DNA of 64,000 nt from Rhodothermales bacterium. GTDB lineage: Bacteria; Bacteroidota; Rhodothermia; Rhodothermales; UBA10348. Position numbers and translations under genes: made by a program. The notes beneath the pieces are model-generated. The model had not been told where the DNA came from and did no database searches. It saw nothing but the letters and a program-made list of their open reading frames with translations. Shown here in pieces: positions 8,846 through 17,386 of this stretch (position 1 is its first letter; every line of letters begins with the position of its first letter). The DNA lies in contig JANQQV010000024.1 in the NCBI GenBank assembly GCA_028284865.1, forward strand, positions 62,001 through 126,000, given 5' to 3'.

Positions 8846-9340
8846 ATGTTGAATTGGTTGAAATCCCATTGGGTTATACCATTTTCGGTCATGTTGATCG
8901 TTGGGGTATTCGCACATTTGCTTATCCCTTCTCTTGAAGAAGAGAGACGCAGCCTCATGACCGGAAGATGGTATGAACCCGATAGTCATACTCTAATTAC
9001 CTTCTTTGACGGATCGCCGGTGAGTCCTTATGAGCGATGTCGTGTCGGATATGATGTTGTTATCGATCCTGTTTATGAGGCCCCATGGCCCGCTCGGTGC
9101 GGATGTGCAGATTCACGAGATGTAGCCAACTCTGAAACCTTGTTCAGTTTTGATTTTACCTGCAAAGGTTCCACTGAGTACAGGACGATCTACTTTGACA
9201 TTGAAGTCGATTCTGAAGAGTATTTTTTCCGAGTTGAATCTGGAGTTACGGATGACGTCACTGAACGACCTGGCGGTCCGATAGAATCTGGTTCGATATT
9301 TTACAGACTTGATCTTGATGAGATGGGTAATGATCAATGA
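8846..9340 (+). CDS. Hypothetical single-pass membrane/exported protein
   Basis: Unrecognised protein of about 164 residues. After a short basic N-terminus (MLNWLKSHW) comes a hydrophobic helix (VIPFSVMLIVGVFAHLLI), then an extracytoplasmic domain rich in acidic and aromatic residues with several Cys (RCRVGYD-type region, RCGCADS, FTCKG) that could form disulfides. I take the ATG at 8846; a TTG-started extension from 8798 is less likely. Its stop overlaps the next gene by 4 nt (ATGA), so it is co-translated with the SUMF1-like lipoprotein. Codons are more A/T-rich than in the genes after 11.6 kb, in keeping with acquired cargo. Confidence 0.65.
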   Translation: MLNWLKSHWVIPFSVMLIVGVFAHLLIPSLEEERRSLMTGRWYEPDSHTLITFFDGSPVSPYERCRVGYDVVIDPVYEAPWPARCGCADSRDVANSETLFSFDFTCKGSTEYRTIYFDIEVDSEEYFFRVESGVTDDVTERPGGPIESGSIFYRLDLDEMGNDQ

Positions 9341-10632
9341 GCAAAGCCGATATCTACTTGATCGCAGTGTTGGCTATTGGCCTCGCGAGCTGCTCTGAGC
9401 CCATTGATCCGGATCTGTTAGATCGTTCTAATCAAATGGAGCTCCTTTATGATCAGAAGAAACTTGACGAGCGACAGGAATTAGTCGGACTGCATTCCAA
9501 ATGGATTGAAGGTCAAGATGTTTATGAACCGTTGCTGGACCTTTGGTTTAAATGGATACCCCCGGGGGCGTTTAGGTACGCCGCACATTGGGTTGTGATT
9601 ACTAAAGGGTATTGGTTATCAGAGACGGAGGTAGCTCAATACCAATGGCTACAATTTGCCGATTGTGGAGAAAAATATTGGAAGGGCCAATTTCGTGGTT
9701 CTCTTCTGCCGGCCTACAATGTGTCACCAGGTGATGCGAGGTGGATGGCAGGAGCATTGAATGCTGAGTATCACAGTGATCTAATAGATAATCCTGGCAG
9801 GTTTGATTTACCTACGGAAGCTGAATGGCTATGGGCTTCGCTTGGTCTTGCAAATCCCGTTACGCGTGATGCTGATATTCAGGAAATTGGGCAACAGACA
9901 ACTGCTGCTGAACTCTCGAGAATCGCAATTGGAACTGCTGTTGATCCAAAGCTTGTTTCAAACTTTGTTCGCGGAGCAACCCATTCAATGGATTACGCTA
10001 ACCTTGCTATGAAAAGGTTTGACCCGTCCGGTAACTATCACAGAATACGTGTCAATTGGCCTCCTCCTTTGCAGACAGTTAATTCTGGCGTTAGAAATGG
10101 GTACGGCTTGGCTCATATGGCAGACAATGTGTCGGAATGGACTCGCGACGTTTGGACTCGCAGTTTTCCATTCATAGCGGCTCAGGACTCGGAGAGTTGG
10201 ACTGACGACAAACTGAAGGAGCTTCTTGATCCCAGTATGTATCAAATTGCCAACGGGATGCTAATTCTCAACGACGATTTGAAGCGTGTTGCGGATGCAG
10301 TGGACGATGTCAGTGAAGTTCTTGATGGAAGAACAGTTGTTGATCCTGAAGTATTAAGCCGTGACGTAGACGAACCGGGTGGGACAGTCGCAAGGGGAGG
10401 AAGTATTTGGGGATACAATGAATCGTACTTAGGCCAAAGCCTTAGTAAAACCGTTTCGATTTTCTTCCGAGAGTCAAGTGAGAATGTGTCATGGATCCCG
10501 TTTGAGGGTGCCATGACCGGACTTAGATTGGCCAGATACCCAGCCTCGGAAAAAGAGCCGTATTTCTTTAACAAAGATGAGCCGTTGGGAGCGGGTGTGT
10601 GTTCAGGAGACATCAACTATTATGTCTGGTAG
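9337..10632 (+). CDS. SUMF1/FGE-fold lipoprotein
   Basis: The 431-residue product begins with a lipoprotein signal (IYLIAVLAIGLASC, lipobox Cys at 19). It then follows the formylglycine-generating-enzyme fold: WIPPGAF near 68-74, GYWLSETEVAQYQW, LPTEAEWLWAS, NVSEWTRDVW, RGGSIWGY and a closing TGLRLARY. The pair of catalytic Cys that true FGE carries in the RGGS-to-GFR segment is absent, so it is not expected to make formylglycine. Comparable folds serve as binding or scaffold proteins (for example GldK-type lipoproteins). It is translationally coupled to the upstream membrane protein. A/T-rich codons and the island position suggest transfer. Function unknown. Confidence 0.75.
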   Translation: MSKADIYLIAVLAIGLASCSEPIDPDLLDRSNQMELLYDQKKLDERQELVGLHSKWIEGQDVYEPLLDLWFKWIPPGAFRYAAHWVVITKGYWLSETEVAQYQWLQFADCGEKYWKGQFRGSLLPAYNVSPGDARWMAGALNAEYHSDLIDNPGRFDLPTEAEWLWASLGLANPVTRDADIQEIGQQTTAAELSRIAIGTAVDPKLVSNFVRGATHSMDYANLAMKRFDPSGNYHRIRVNWPPPLQTVNSGVRNGYGLAHMADNVSEWTRDVWTRSFPFIAAQDSESWTDDKLKELLDPSMYQIANGMLILNDDLKRVADAVDDVSEVLDGRTVVDPEVLSRDVDEPGGTVARGGSIWGYNESYLGQSLSKTVSIFFRESSENVSWIPFEGAMTGLRLARYPASEKEPYFFNKDEPLGAGVCSGDINYYVW

Positions 10633-11415
10633 GTAGTACTACCCTCACCCACACGCATCATTGTGACCTCTATACCGTGAAAGAAACCTCCCCGAATTGA
10701 CTCACTCAAATTGTCAAACAGGCTACTCAGAACGAACAAGTTCACCCCCTAAGGTAGTTTTGTGAATTCGTTCGAAGGGCCATTGCGAGCGTCTAAAGAC
10801 AGCGAAAAAACGGACGGTGCCAACCAAATGTCATATGTATTACTATTTCGTCGTTAATCACAAGCTCAGCAATAACAATGACTTGCGCAAAGCGGTTCGG
10901 CCGAATAGTAAACAGAATTCCAACAAAATGCTGGTAGGTGGGATTTTTTTTGCCCGACTCGGTAAAGATTGATCAATTCCCGAGTTCCGAGATAGGTGCC
11001 AGAGAGGACACCAGCGATCTCGATTGCGTCGTATATGAGATTGACGATTCCGAGCATCGTAGGAAGAAGAGGTGTGTTTTAGACTCCAGCAGCGTCATTC
11101 TTGTTTCGCCTTTCCCATCATGACACTCCACATCGACGCGTAAGTTGGTGAAGCACCGCTGGCATATTCGGCCTACCTTTGGGTCCTCTTCTGGGAGTTT
11201 ACAATCTCCAATTGGGTATGGTTTTCAATTCGATTCCGCACCACTTACCAAGGATCATAAGAAGCCTACTGAAGCTTACGGTGGTCGGTGGATCGAACGA
11301 CATAGGGACGAAAATGTCGACCCTGTATGCAGTTTGGTGCAGGTGAGTGCAGCCAGATCGTCTAGCGCAGTTCATTTTCGCAGTTATTGAAGGAATCAGG
11401 TCTCCCCTAAACACA

Positions 11416-11460
11416 CTCGTAATGAGCAGGTCAGCGGTTCGAGTCCGCTCATTGGCTCCA
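11416..11460 (+). tRNA. 3' fragment of tRNA-Thr(CGT): attachment-site half
   Basis: Reading from 11416: anticodon loop CTCGTAA with anticodon CGT at 11418-11420, the 3' anticodon-stem strand TGAGC, variable loop AGGTC, a perfect T arm (AGCGG / TTCGAGT / CCGCT), the 3' acceptor strand CATTGGC, discriminator T and encoded CCA (11458-11460). The 5' half is missing: upstream bases give no D arm and no GCCAATG acceptor strand, and the anticodon stem pairs only next to the loop. This is the direct repeat left when a tyrosine integrase inserts at the anticodon loop of a tRNA gene. The intact gene should lie beyond the left edge of the window. Confidence 0.8.
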
Positions 11461-11488
11461 CGCAATGGACGACACCTTATGTCGACAG

Positions 11489-11524
11489 AAAAGCCTCTTC
11501 CGGATTCCGGGAGGGGCTTTTTTT
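11489..11524 (+). terminator. Rho-independent terminator of the old tRNA-Thr unit
   Basis: A 13-bp G/C-rich stem (left arm from 11491 aagcctcttccgg, loop att, right arm to 11519) with two G-U pairs is followed by a run of seven T. It lies 30 nt after the tRNA CCA end and would end transcription of the original tRNA gene. Confidence 0.85.
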
Positions 11525-11685
11525 GATCTGACTGGGACACGACGCTGCATTCGGGAAATGGTATAGGTTTGTCATCGAGAGTGGAAGGGCTCCAACGTCG
11601 GTGGGTCTGGGTATCCCTGGAGTGATCCCTAGGAGATTGTTTTTGTGTTGGTACTGTAAACGACTCCACCTGACCACTGAATGCG

Positions 11686-13164
11686 ATGAAAAACCACAGA
11701 CTCGTTTCCCGGATACTCTCTCTTGCAGCTTTACTTCTTGTATTTCCCTTGAGTCAAGAGGCCAGAGGCCAGTTGTCCCGGACTTCCAAAGCAACCTCAC
11801 CGAGAATTACTGAGGTGTCGGCAACGGAGACCAACGTGTATCAGGGTTTTGTAAGTGGAGAGCTTAGGGTCCAGTTCAACAAAGTGGGAACCGTCAGTTG
11901 CACGATTCGAACCAATCCGGAAGGACTTCTCCTCAGGGGTTCATTTTCGGCGGAAAGGTCGTTTGAAGTTAGAAACGCGCCGTCCTATCAAATAGCACTT
12001 AACGTAGGTTTGGATGGCAGGCAGCCGCCCATCATCTCAGGACCAACGCATGTAGCAATACGAGTGCGGTGTGGTTCAGGGAACACGGCCAGTACGGGAC
12101 AAGCCACTGTGACAGTGCATCCTGTTCCTGAACCGACTCCAACTACGGGTCCGGGAAGCTTCCGACGAGGCTACTTTTCGACCGCTCGTCAGCCATGCCT
12201 TTCGGGTTCCCAAATAGTGACACTGAACCCATCTCCAGGAATTCCAACAACCTATCGTGTTTACGGAGTTCAGTCCACGGGTCAGTGGGGGCAGCCTACC
12301 TCGTGGGACATCGGGACGCTGCTGCAGGAAATTCCGGTACCAGCGGGATCCGCACAACTAAAACTCAACCATGATGCTCAAGGGCGTCCGTTTTCCAATG
12401 GGCCCGTGTGGATCATCCCAGATTTTGCAGATAATCCAGGATATAGCGGAAAGCATCGAGTCTATTTTCTGGACTCGATGGTCCCCAACGAGTTTCAGGG
12501 AATTACAAGTTCTCCGATTTCCGGAAACGTTTTACCGGGAACGCGCCGTACCTTGTCTTTTTCTATGCAGCGATCAATCGCCAATTGCGAAGATGCGCGC
12601 TCGATTGAGTACGACATTCAGTGGGCGGGATCCAATCAGTCGGTTTCCGAAAAGGTAGTTGATGGCCGATCCGTTCGCCCGATTCGCATCAACAAAACCA
12701 GTCCCATTCAGATACAGCCGGGACAAAAAACGGCTACTTTAGAGCTTACCGTTGACAGTCGTTACGCTCCGGCAACCTCCCAGGTGGACTATCAAAACGT
12801 TGAAATTCCTTGGACTTCAGGAGATCAGTCCGGCATAATCGAATTCAGAATTGTTGCGCCGCGTTTACAGTCGCTGAGTTCAGCTTCAATTCGAGCGAGA
12901 CAAGTGGGCGGACGTATTGAGCTGAAACTGACTAGACAGGCGGGGCCCAGAGGGCTTGTAGTTGAGCTGTCCAGCTCGGATTCAAAATCTCTGGGTGTAC
13001 CAGAAACTGTCACAATCGCACCGAATCAGGACTCTGCACGCATTCAGCTATCACCTGGACCAGTCGGTATTCAACGTCAGGTTACGGTGACGGCCACGCT
13101 TCGAAATCCATTTAACGGGGCCGAGTCAGTCGTGACGTCGGTGGTCACTGTCTCGCCAAGATGA
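11686..13164 (+). CDS. Secreted protein of unknown function
   Basis: The 492-residue product has a clear signal peptide (MKNHRLVSRILSLAALLLVF, cleavage expected after ARG or GQL near residue 30). The rest is beta-rich with Ser/Thr/Pro linkers (VPEPTPTTGPGS near 145-157) and looks like several Ig-like or Calx-beta-type sandwich modules; I see TVTVHP and a final VTVTATLRNPF...SVVTVSPR strand pair. I cannot name a family. It is the first gene outside the island, read away from the att site, and has no operon partner. It is probably exported or surface-exposed. Confidence 0.7.
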   Translation: MKNHRLVSRILSLAALLLVFPLSQEARGQLSRTSKATSPRITEVSATETNVYQGFVSGELRVQFNKVGTVSCTIRTNPEGLLLRGSFSAERSFEVRNAPSYQIALNVGLDGRQPPIISGPTHVAIRVRCGSGNTASTGQATVTVHPVPEPTPTTGPGSFRRGYFSTARQPCLSGSQIVTLNPSPGIPTTYRVYGVQSTGQWGQPTSWDIGTLLQEIPVPAGSAQLKLNHDAQGRPFSNGPVWIIPDFADNPGYSGKHRVYFLDSMVPNEFQGITSSPISGNVLPGTRRTLSFSMQRSIANCEDARSIEYDIQWAGSNQSVSEKVVDGRSVRPIRINKTSPIQIQPGQKTATLELTVDSRYAPATSQVDYQNVEIPWTSGDQSGIIEFRIVAPRLQSLSSASIRARQVGGRIELKLTRQAGPRGLVVELSSSDSKSLGVPETVTIAPNQDSARIQLSPGPVGIQRQVTVTATLRNPFNGAESVVTSVVTVSPR

Positions 13165-13519
13165 CAACACGTTTAGTGGGCCACCCTACTTGATCACCAC
13201 GAACGATCCAGAGAGCAACTCAGATGTCTGGCTGGTCGTGGCAGGGGCTCAGTAGAGATAGGAGCCAGAATCGAGCGTCGAAGCATCCGCTTGGGTGGAC
13301 TGTTCGCGCCAGCACCCTTGGACTGTAAAGGACTGCGCGTCATTCATGGCGGTGACAGTGGTCGTTGCCGCAGCCGATGCCGAGTCCGCAGTGCCGTGAT
13401 TGGCTACGCGAGTGAACGATTCCGTTCCAAAAAATTCTGCCTCGGGCGTGTAAGTCCCAGTCAAGCCAGATTGAGTACTGGTGCCACTTCTCAGGCCAGA
13501 TCCGCTAACCCTTGCAGCG
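13165..13519. other. Intergenic stretch, nothing supported
   Basis: Between two converging genes. A minus-strand open frame spans 13249-13785 but most of it is antisense, out of frame, to the SCO gene and it has no family signal. No strong hairpin with a T run was seen. Confidence 0.5.
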
Positions 13520-14155
13520 CTACTGTTCATCATTAACCAGGAACAGCGCGGTCTCATCGGACTTGCCCGCTCCAAGTCCGAGTTGCTGATAGACGAGATT
13601 ACCGCCCGCATCCAGAACGGAAATGATGTTGGAATGCGAGACTTCGCCATCGGGTGTCCGACGATAGCTGACCCCCAGGAGAGCCGCCATTTCGCGCACC
13701 TGATCATCGGGGGCTCGAAGCAGGATCCAACGCTCCGAGAGGTTTTTGTCTTCCAAGAATGCAGACAGGACTTCCGGGGAATCACGCTCAGGATCCAATG
13801 ACAACAGAACGATCCTGGCCGCGAAGTCAGCCTGATTCAGTCGGGTTTCGATCCGCTTCAGGTCCGCCAGAATCACGGGACACGACACCTGGCAGGAGGT
13901 ATAGGTCATGGCGACCAGCACCGGAACGCCGGCCAGGGACGCAAGCGATCGCTCTGATCCAGTGTGGTCTGTCCACGGGGTGTCCAGTTGGTACAAGGAC
14001 ATGGCCCCGAGGGCAGGCTCGACGGGGGGAGGGATGGTGGTATGCCCTGCATGCTCATTTGCGGGCTTGTCGTGCCCTGCATGCGCATTTTCGTCATGCA
14101 TTTCGTCAGCGCAACCGACGCACAGCACGAGCAGGAGTACGAGAAGTCGTGTCAT
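13520..14155 (-). CDS. SCO1/SenC family copper chaperone lipoprotein
   Basis: SCO proteins deliver copper to CuA or related centres, or act as thiol reductases for them. The 211-residue product has a lipobox (VLCVGC, Cys15), a His/Glu-rich linker with repeated HAGH (residues 20-40) that may bind metal, and a thioredoxin fold with the copper pair C88-x3-C92 (TSCQVSCP) and the third ligand H174 (VSHSNIISV). The N-terminal linker is unusual and resembles copper-binding tails. Its ATG overlaps the stop of the SUMF1-like gene by 4 nt, placing it as the third gene of the nirK operon. A role in loading NirK or the CuA subunit across the way is likely. Confidence 0.9.
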   Translation of the reverse strand: MTRLLVLLLVLCVGCADEMHDENAHAGHDKPANEHAGHTTIPPPVEPALGAMSLYQLDTPWTDHTGSERSLASLAGVPVLVAMTYTSCQVSCPVILADLKRIETRLNQADFAARIVLLSLDPERDSPEVLSAFLEDKNLSERWILLRAPDDQVREMAALLGVSYRRTPDGEVSHSNIISVLDAGGNLVYQQLGLGAGKSDETALFLVNDEQ

Positions 14156-14958
14156 GATGGTGGAGGCAGGGAGCGGGCGATACGAAAGCCGAGACGACTG
14201 CCCGCGTAGGATGCAGACAATCCACCCCGGTACGAGAAGCGGAGGAATGCGGCATAGTCCGTGAAGTCCGATGCGCCGATCACGCCGGCGCCACAGAACA
14301 GCTTGCGGTCAAGTCCGGAGTCTCCCCGGCTTTCTCCGGTTACCAGCGCAGAATTGAAGTCTGATGTCCATTCCCATACCAGCCCGTGCATGTCCCTGAT
14401 ACCCCAGTAGTTGGCAGGGCTGTTTCCGGTCAGTCCCAGTGGGCCACCGCCAGGGGCGTTGGTGGCAGACAGTACCCCGGCAAGGAACTCCGGATCAGAC
14501 CGGCCGTCTGCCGATGTGGAGCTGGCTCCGGCCACGTACTCCCATTCCGCCACCGTGGGCAGTCTGGCATCGGCCCATCGCGCGTACGCTTGGGCCGCAA
14601 ACCATGAGACATTGGTCACAGGTTGTTCGGGATGGGCCACGCCTAGTGTTGAATCGGATGCCCAATGGTGCAAGTAGGCCTCGCTGGCAAACAGTGGACT
14701 GACATTGGAGCGTCGCCACTTGGGGTTTTCCATGACGAAGTCCAGAAACTGCTGATTCGTGACCGGGTCAACGGCCATGAGGAAAGCGTCGACAGAAATC
14801 CGGGACGGTTCATCCGGAGCGCGATACAGCGCGCCGTACGTTCCGCCTTCGACTTTCACCATGGAAGGGTGGACATCGGCTTGCTGCGCACACGTTGGCC
14901 GGGGCAGTCCCGGAAGGACTGACCCGGCCAACAGGAATATGACAATGAGTACGCGCAA
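14152..14958 (-). CDS. SUMF1/FGE-fold protein of the nirK operon
   Basis: An exported protein with the formylglycine-generating-enzyme fold: KVEGGTYGALY, a DPVTNQQFLDFV segment, EQPVTNVSWFAAQAYARWA, RLPTVAEWEYVAGA, DMHGLVWEWTSDF and SYRGG...GSRLGFRIAR. The two catalytic Cys of true FGE are missing from the last segment, so modification of sulfatases is unlikely. The longest frame runs back to 15111 through nirK; I prefer a TTG start at 14958, 5 nt after the nirK stop, which opens a signal peptide (LRVLIVIFLLAGSVLPG, then CAQQ). Its position between nirK and SCO suggests a part in NirK assembly or electron transfer. The start codon is the weakest part of the call. Confidence 0.8.
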   Translation of the reverse strand: MRVLIVIFLLAGSVLPGLPRPTCAQQADVHPSMVKVEGGTYGALYRAPDEPSRISVDAFLMAVDPVTNQQFLDFVMENPKWRRSNVSPLFASEAYLHHWASDSTLGVAHPEQPVTNVSWFAAQAYARWADARLPTVAEWEYVAGASSTSADGRSDPEFLAGVLSATNAPGGGPLGLTGNSPANYWGIRDMHGLVWEWTSDFNSALVTGESRGDSGLDRKLFCGAGVIGASDFTDYAAFLRFSYRGGLSASYAGSRLGFRIARSLPPPS

Positions 14959-14962
14959 GCCG

Positions 14963-16384
14963 TCAATGGCTGCTGCGTACGCGGGTGACCGTCGAAGGTG
15001 TGACTTCAGCGCCGTCGTTGCCCCAGGACTTGTTGATGAAGGTGAGCACATTGGCCACCTCCTCATCCGACAGACGAACGGCAGGCATGACGCCGTTGTA
15101 GTCCACGCCATTCACCGTGATAGGTCCGCTCAATCCGTTGATTAGTGCGCGGATGGCACGGTCCGTGTCCTCAAGCAGGTAGTCCGAACCGGCCAGGGGA
15201 GGGAACGCACCGGCAAGGCCCTGCCCTTCCGGCTGGTGGCAAGCTGCACAGTTTGCAGCATAGATCCTTGCGCCGGCATCCATGCGTTCAGCGATGGTCT
15301 GAGCAGTCGGAGGCTCGGGTGCGCCACCAGGGATTTCCTGGATGGCACCACCCTCAGGCAGGTAAACCGTCTCTTCCTGCTTTCCGGAGTACATGTCCAG
15401 ATCTTCCTCGCCGGTGACGGTCAGCATACCGAGAGCACCTTTGTTGAATGCGCGAAAAATGGAATGGTCGACCAGAATGAAGGTACCGGGTACGTCAACC
15501 GTGAATTCGACCATGGCTGATCCACCGGCTGGAACGAGCGTCGTCTGCACATTCTCCTGGTTCGCTACCGTGCCGCCTTCCGTGTACACCAGGTCAAATA
15601 TCTCGCCGATCACGTGGAAGGAAGAGACCAGGTTGGGACCACCGTTGCCGATGTAAAGCCGAACCCGATCGCCGACTTCGGCCGTGATGGCATTGTCGCC
15701 GGTCATGGCGCCGACCGACCCGTTGAACACCACATAGTCGGCATCTTCATCCACCGCCTTCTGCATGTCGAAGGGCTGCAGACCGGGTTCGCCATACTCT
15801 CCGCCAGTGTAGAATTCACTCTGCATCACATAATACTCCTTGTCCACAGGAGGCAGCCCTTCTTTGGGCTCAACAAGGATGAGGCCGTACATGCCATTTG
15901 CAACGTGCATGCCCACAGGAGCCGTGGCGCAGTGGTAAACATACAGGCCTGGATTCGCAGCCGTGAATGAGAACGTGGATCCCGTTCCCGGTGCCGTGAA
16001 TGAGGATGCTGCCCCACCGCCCGGACCGGTAACGGCGTGCAGGTCGATGTTGTGCGGCATCTTGGAATCAGGGTGGTTGTTCAGGTGGAATTCCACAAAG
16101 TCCCCTTCGCGAACACGGATGAACTTGCCAGGGACCTCTCCGCCGAACGTCCAGAATGTGTATTCGACACCATCGGCAAGGCGCTTGACCTCTTCGGTGG
16201 TTTCGAGTTCAATGATCACCTTGGTAGGGTGATTGCGCGTGATGGCAGCCGGGACGGCTGGAGCGTAAGTCAGGACAGCCTGTTCTTCCCCGCTGATCTG
16301 GGGGTCGGACTGGCAACCGGTCAGAAGAAAGGAACCGGAAACCAGTATCAGTAAAACGAACGATGTAAAGGTTGATCGATTCAT
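14963..16384 (-). CDS. nirK: Copper nitrite reductase fused to cytochrome c
   Basis: NirK reduces nitrite to nitric oxide in the periplasm. I start at the ATG at 16384 because it opens a lipoprotein signal (LTGC, Cys24); the longer frame has no signal. The first cupredoxin holds type 1 copper ligands H111, C152, H160 and M165 and type 2 ligands H116 and H151, with catalytic Asp114. The second cupredoxin gives catalytic His257 (SSFHVIG) and the third type 2 ligand H307 (VDHSIF). Residues ~365-455 are a class I cytochrome c with CAACH (C379-C382-H383) and axial Met433, making a three-domain enzyme that can take electrons directly through heme c. It heads an operon with SUMF1-like and SCO genes and is divergent from the NO-reductase-like operon. 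Confidence 0.95.
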   Translation of the reverse strand: MNRSTFTSFVLLILVSGSFLLTGCQSDPQISGEEQAVLTYAPAVPAAITRNHPTKVIIELETTEEVKRLADGVEYTFWTFGGEVPGKFIRVREGDFVEFHLNNHPDSKMPHNIDLHAVTGPGGGAASSFTAPGTGSTFSFTAANPGLYVYHCATAPVGMHVANGMYGLILVEPKEGLPPVDKEYYVMQSEFYTGGEYGEPGLQPFDMQKAVDEDADYVVFNGSVGAMTGDNAITAEVGDRVRLYIGNGGPNLVSSFHVIGEIFDLVYTEGGTVANQENVQTTLVPAGGSAMVEFTVDVPGTFILVDHSIFRAFNKGALGMLTVTGEEDLDMYSGKQEETVYLPEGGAIQEIPGGAPEPPTAQTIAERMDAGARIYAANCAACHQPEGQGLAGAFPPLAGSDYLLEDTDRAIRALINGLSGPITVNGVDYNGVMPAVRLSDEEVANVLTFINKSWGNDGAEVTPSTVTRVRSSH

Positions 16385-16689
16385 GGCGGGTCTTTGTTGG
16401 ATTTGATGGTTTTGGCCCAATGGTATTCCGGGTGGCAGCATTGACCTAACAGAACACTCCCTCAGAGCCGGGTAGGGGAAAATCCCACATCGGCCGGGCA
16501 TGCCACCCTGTCACCCCATGAAATGGGCCAACAAGCACGATTACGGCACATTTACATGTTGAAAACCACCTCATTTGGGGAAAAATGCAGGTGTGAAGAT
16601 TATATATAGATTATAGACTCTTTTATCTTTTTTTGATTTCATGGTGTCGAATCGCGTGTCATCAAGTGCTATTGAAGAGGAGCATCCAC
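16385..16689. promoter_or_regulatory. Divergent control region between nirK and the NOR-like operon
   Basis: This 305-nt gap must hold the promoters of both denitrification operons. It is A/T-rich on the right side (16592-16640, with gattatatatagattatag). A short inverted repeat cccat-gaa-atggg sits at 16515-16527. I see no convincing FNR/NNR/DNR-type box (TTGAT-N4-ATCAA). A Shine-Dalgarno (gaggag, 16677-16682) lies before the GTG start at 16690. Only the layout is certain. Confidence 0.5.
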
Positions 16690-16839
16690 GTGGAACAGGA
16701 AGAAAAAAAACATCCGATCCAGAAGCTGATGGACAACCCATGGCTACTTCTGGTTCTGGGACTACTGGTCCCCATTCTTTCATACACGATCTGGGGATGG
16801 ATCGAGCTGGCCAATATGCCCCAGGCAACTCTACCGTAG
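16690..16839 (+). CDS. Heme-copper enzyme small subunit IIa
   Basis: A 49-residue protein: charged start (VEQEEKKHPIQKLMDNP) and one membrane helix (WLLLVLGLLVPILSYTIWGW). Size, single helix and position directly before a CuA subunit II match subunit IIa of ba3-type heme-copper enzymes (as in Thermus), which fills the place of the missing first helix of subunit II. I use the GTG at 16690, which has gaggag 7 nt upstream; an alternative start at 16633 would add residues unlike the family. It ends 9 nt before subunit II. Confidence 0.8.
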   Translation: MEQEEKKHPIQKLMDNPWLLLVLGLLVPILSYTIWGWIELANMPQATLP

Positions 16840-16848
16840 AGGGACGTC

Positions 16849-17373
16849 ATGAGTATACATCCACCACCAAAGGATTGGTTCAAGGGACCGGAAGGCGGAG
16901 AGCGGCTCTGGATCGGCGTCGGATTCGTCTGGTGCATGATCCTGTTCATGGCCATGCCATTCGCTCATTTCCGGGGCAACCAGAATTCAACAGGGGAATC
17001 GTACGAAACCACCCCTGAGGCTTTCATGGATCGCATTGAGCGTTTCGTGCAAGCCAACCAAGTGGGAGAGCTGGAGGGCATCCCCATTGTTGAACCTGCT
17101 CCTGGCAGCGACATCTATTTGATCGGGCAGATGTGGCGCTGGTATCCAGTCCTGAAGCTGGCGAAAGATCAGACGTATCGACTTCATGTATCGTCATATG
17201 ATCTTCAGCATGGGCTGTCGCTACTACCCATGAACATGAATTTCCAGATTCTGCCGGGATATGATCACGTCTTGACGATCACTCCCACTACACGAGGAGA
17301 GTTCAGTCTGGTATGCAATGAATTCTGTGGCATTGGTCATCACCTGATGACGGGCCGCATCATCGTCGAGTAG
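16849..17373 (+). CDS. CuA-containing subunit II of a heme-copper enzyme
   Basis: The electron-entry subunit: one N-terminal membrane helix (LWIGVGFVWCMILFMAMPFA, ~20-39) and a periplasmic cupredoxin with the binuclear CuA site. Ligands visible are H121 (LQHGLS), C156 and C160 with E158 (CNEFCGIGHHLM), H164 and M167. At 174 residues it has the compact size of B-type (ba3) subunit II. It would receive electrons from a cytochrome c or cupredoxin, possibly the heme c of the neighbouring NirK system, and pass them to subunit I. The SCO genes on both sides of the locus fit a need for CuA assembly. Confidence 0.93.
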   Translation: MSIHPPPKDWFKGPEGGERLWIGVGFVWCMILFMAMPFAHFRGNQNSTGESYETTPEAFMDRIERFVQANQVGELEGIPIVEPAPGSDIYLIGQMWRWYPVLKLAKDQTYRLHVSSYDLQHGLSLLPMNMNFQILPGYDHVLTITPTTRGEFSLVCNEFCGIGHHLMTGRIIVE

Positions 17374-17386
17374 GAGGATCATCATA

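Larger units (their letters stand above)
10633..11685. other. Long non-coding stretch at the island edge
   Basis: About 1 kb without a supportable gene. A 12-bp palindrome (ggtagtactacc) lies directly after the lipoprotein gene. Open frames on both strands at 10866-11390 and 11199-11800 show no family signal and one runs straight through the tRNA fragment. The useful content is the tRNA-Thr 3' fragment (11416-11460) and the terminator (11489-11524). Confidence 0.6.

Noticed and set aside
9337-10632. Gliding-motility lipoprotein GldK
   Set aside because: The SUMF1 fold is shared, but no other gld gene is near and the protein lies in an island, so a GldK name is not justified.
11199-11800. Minus-strand frames across the island edge
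   Set aside because: They run through the tRNA fragment and the terminator and show low-complexity shadow translation only.
13249-13785. Minus-strand frame of 178 codons overlapping the SCO gene
   Set aside because: It is out of frame with the well-supported SCO gene and has no family signal or start site.
16440-16452. FNR/DNR-like box upstream of nirK
   Set aside because: On the minus strand only one half (GTCAA) matches; the other half (TTCTG) does not, so it is not a supportable site.
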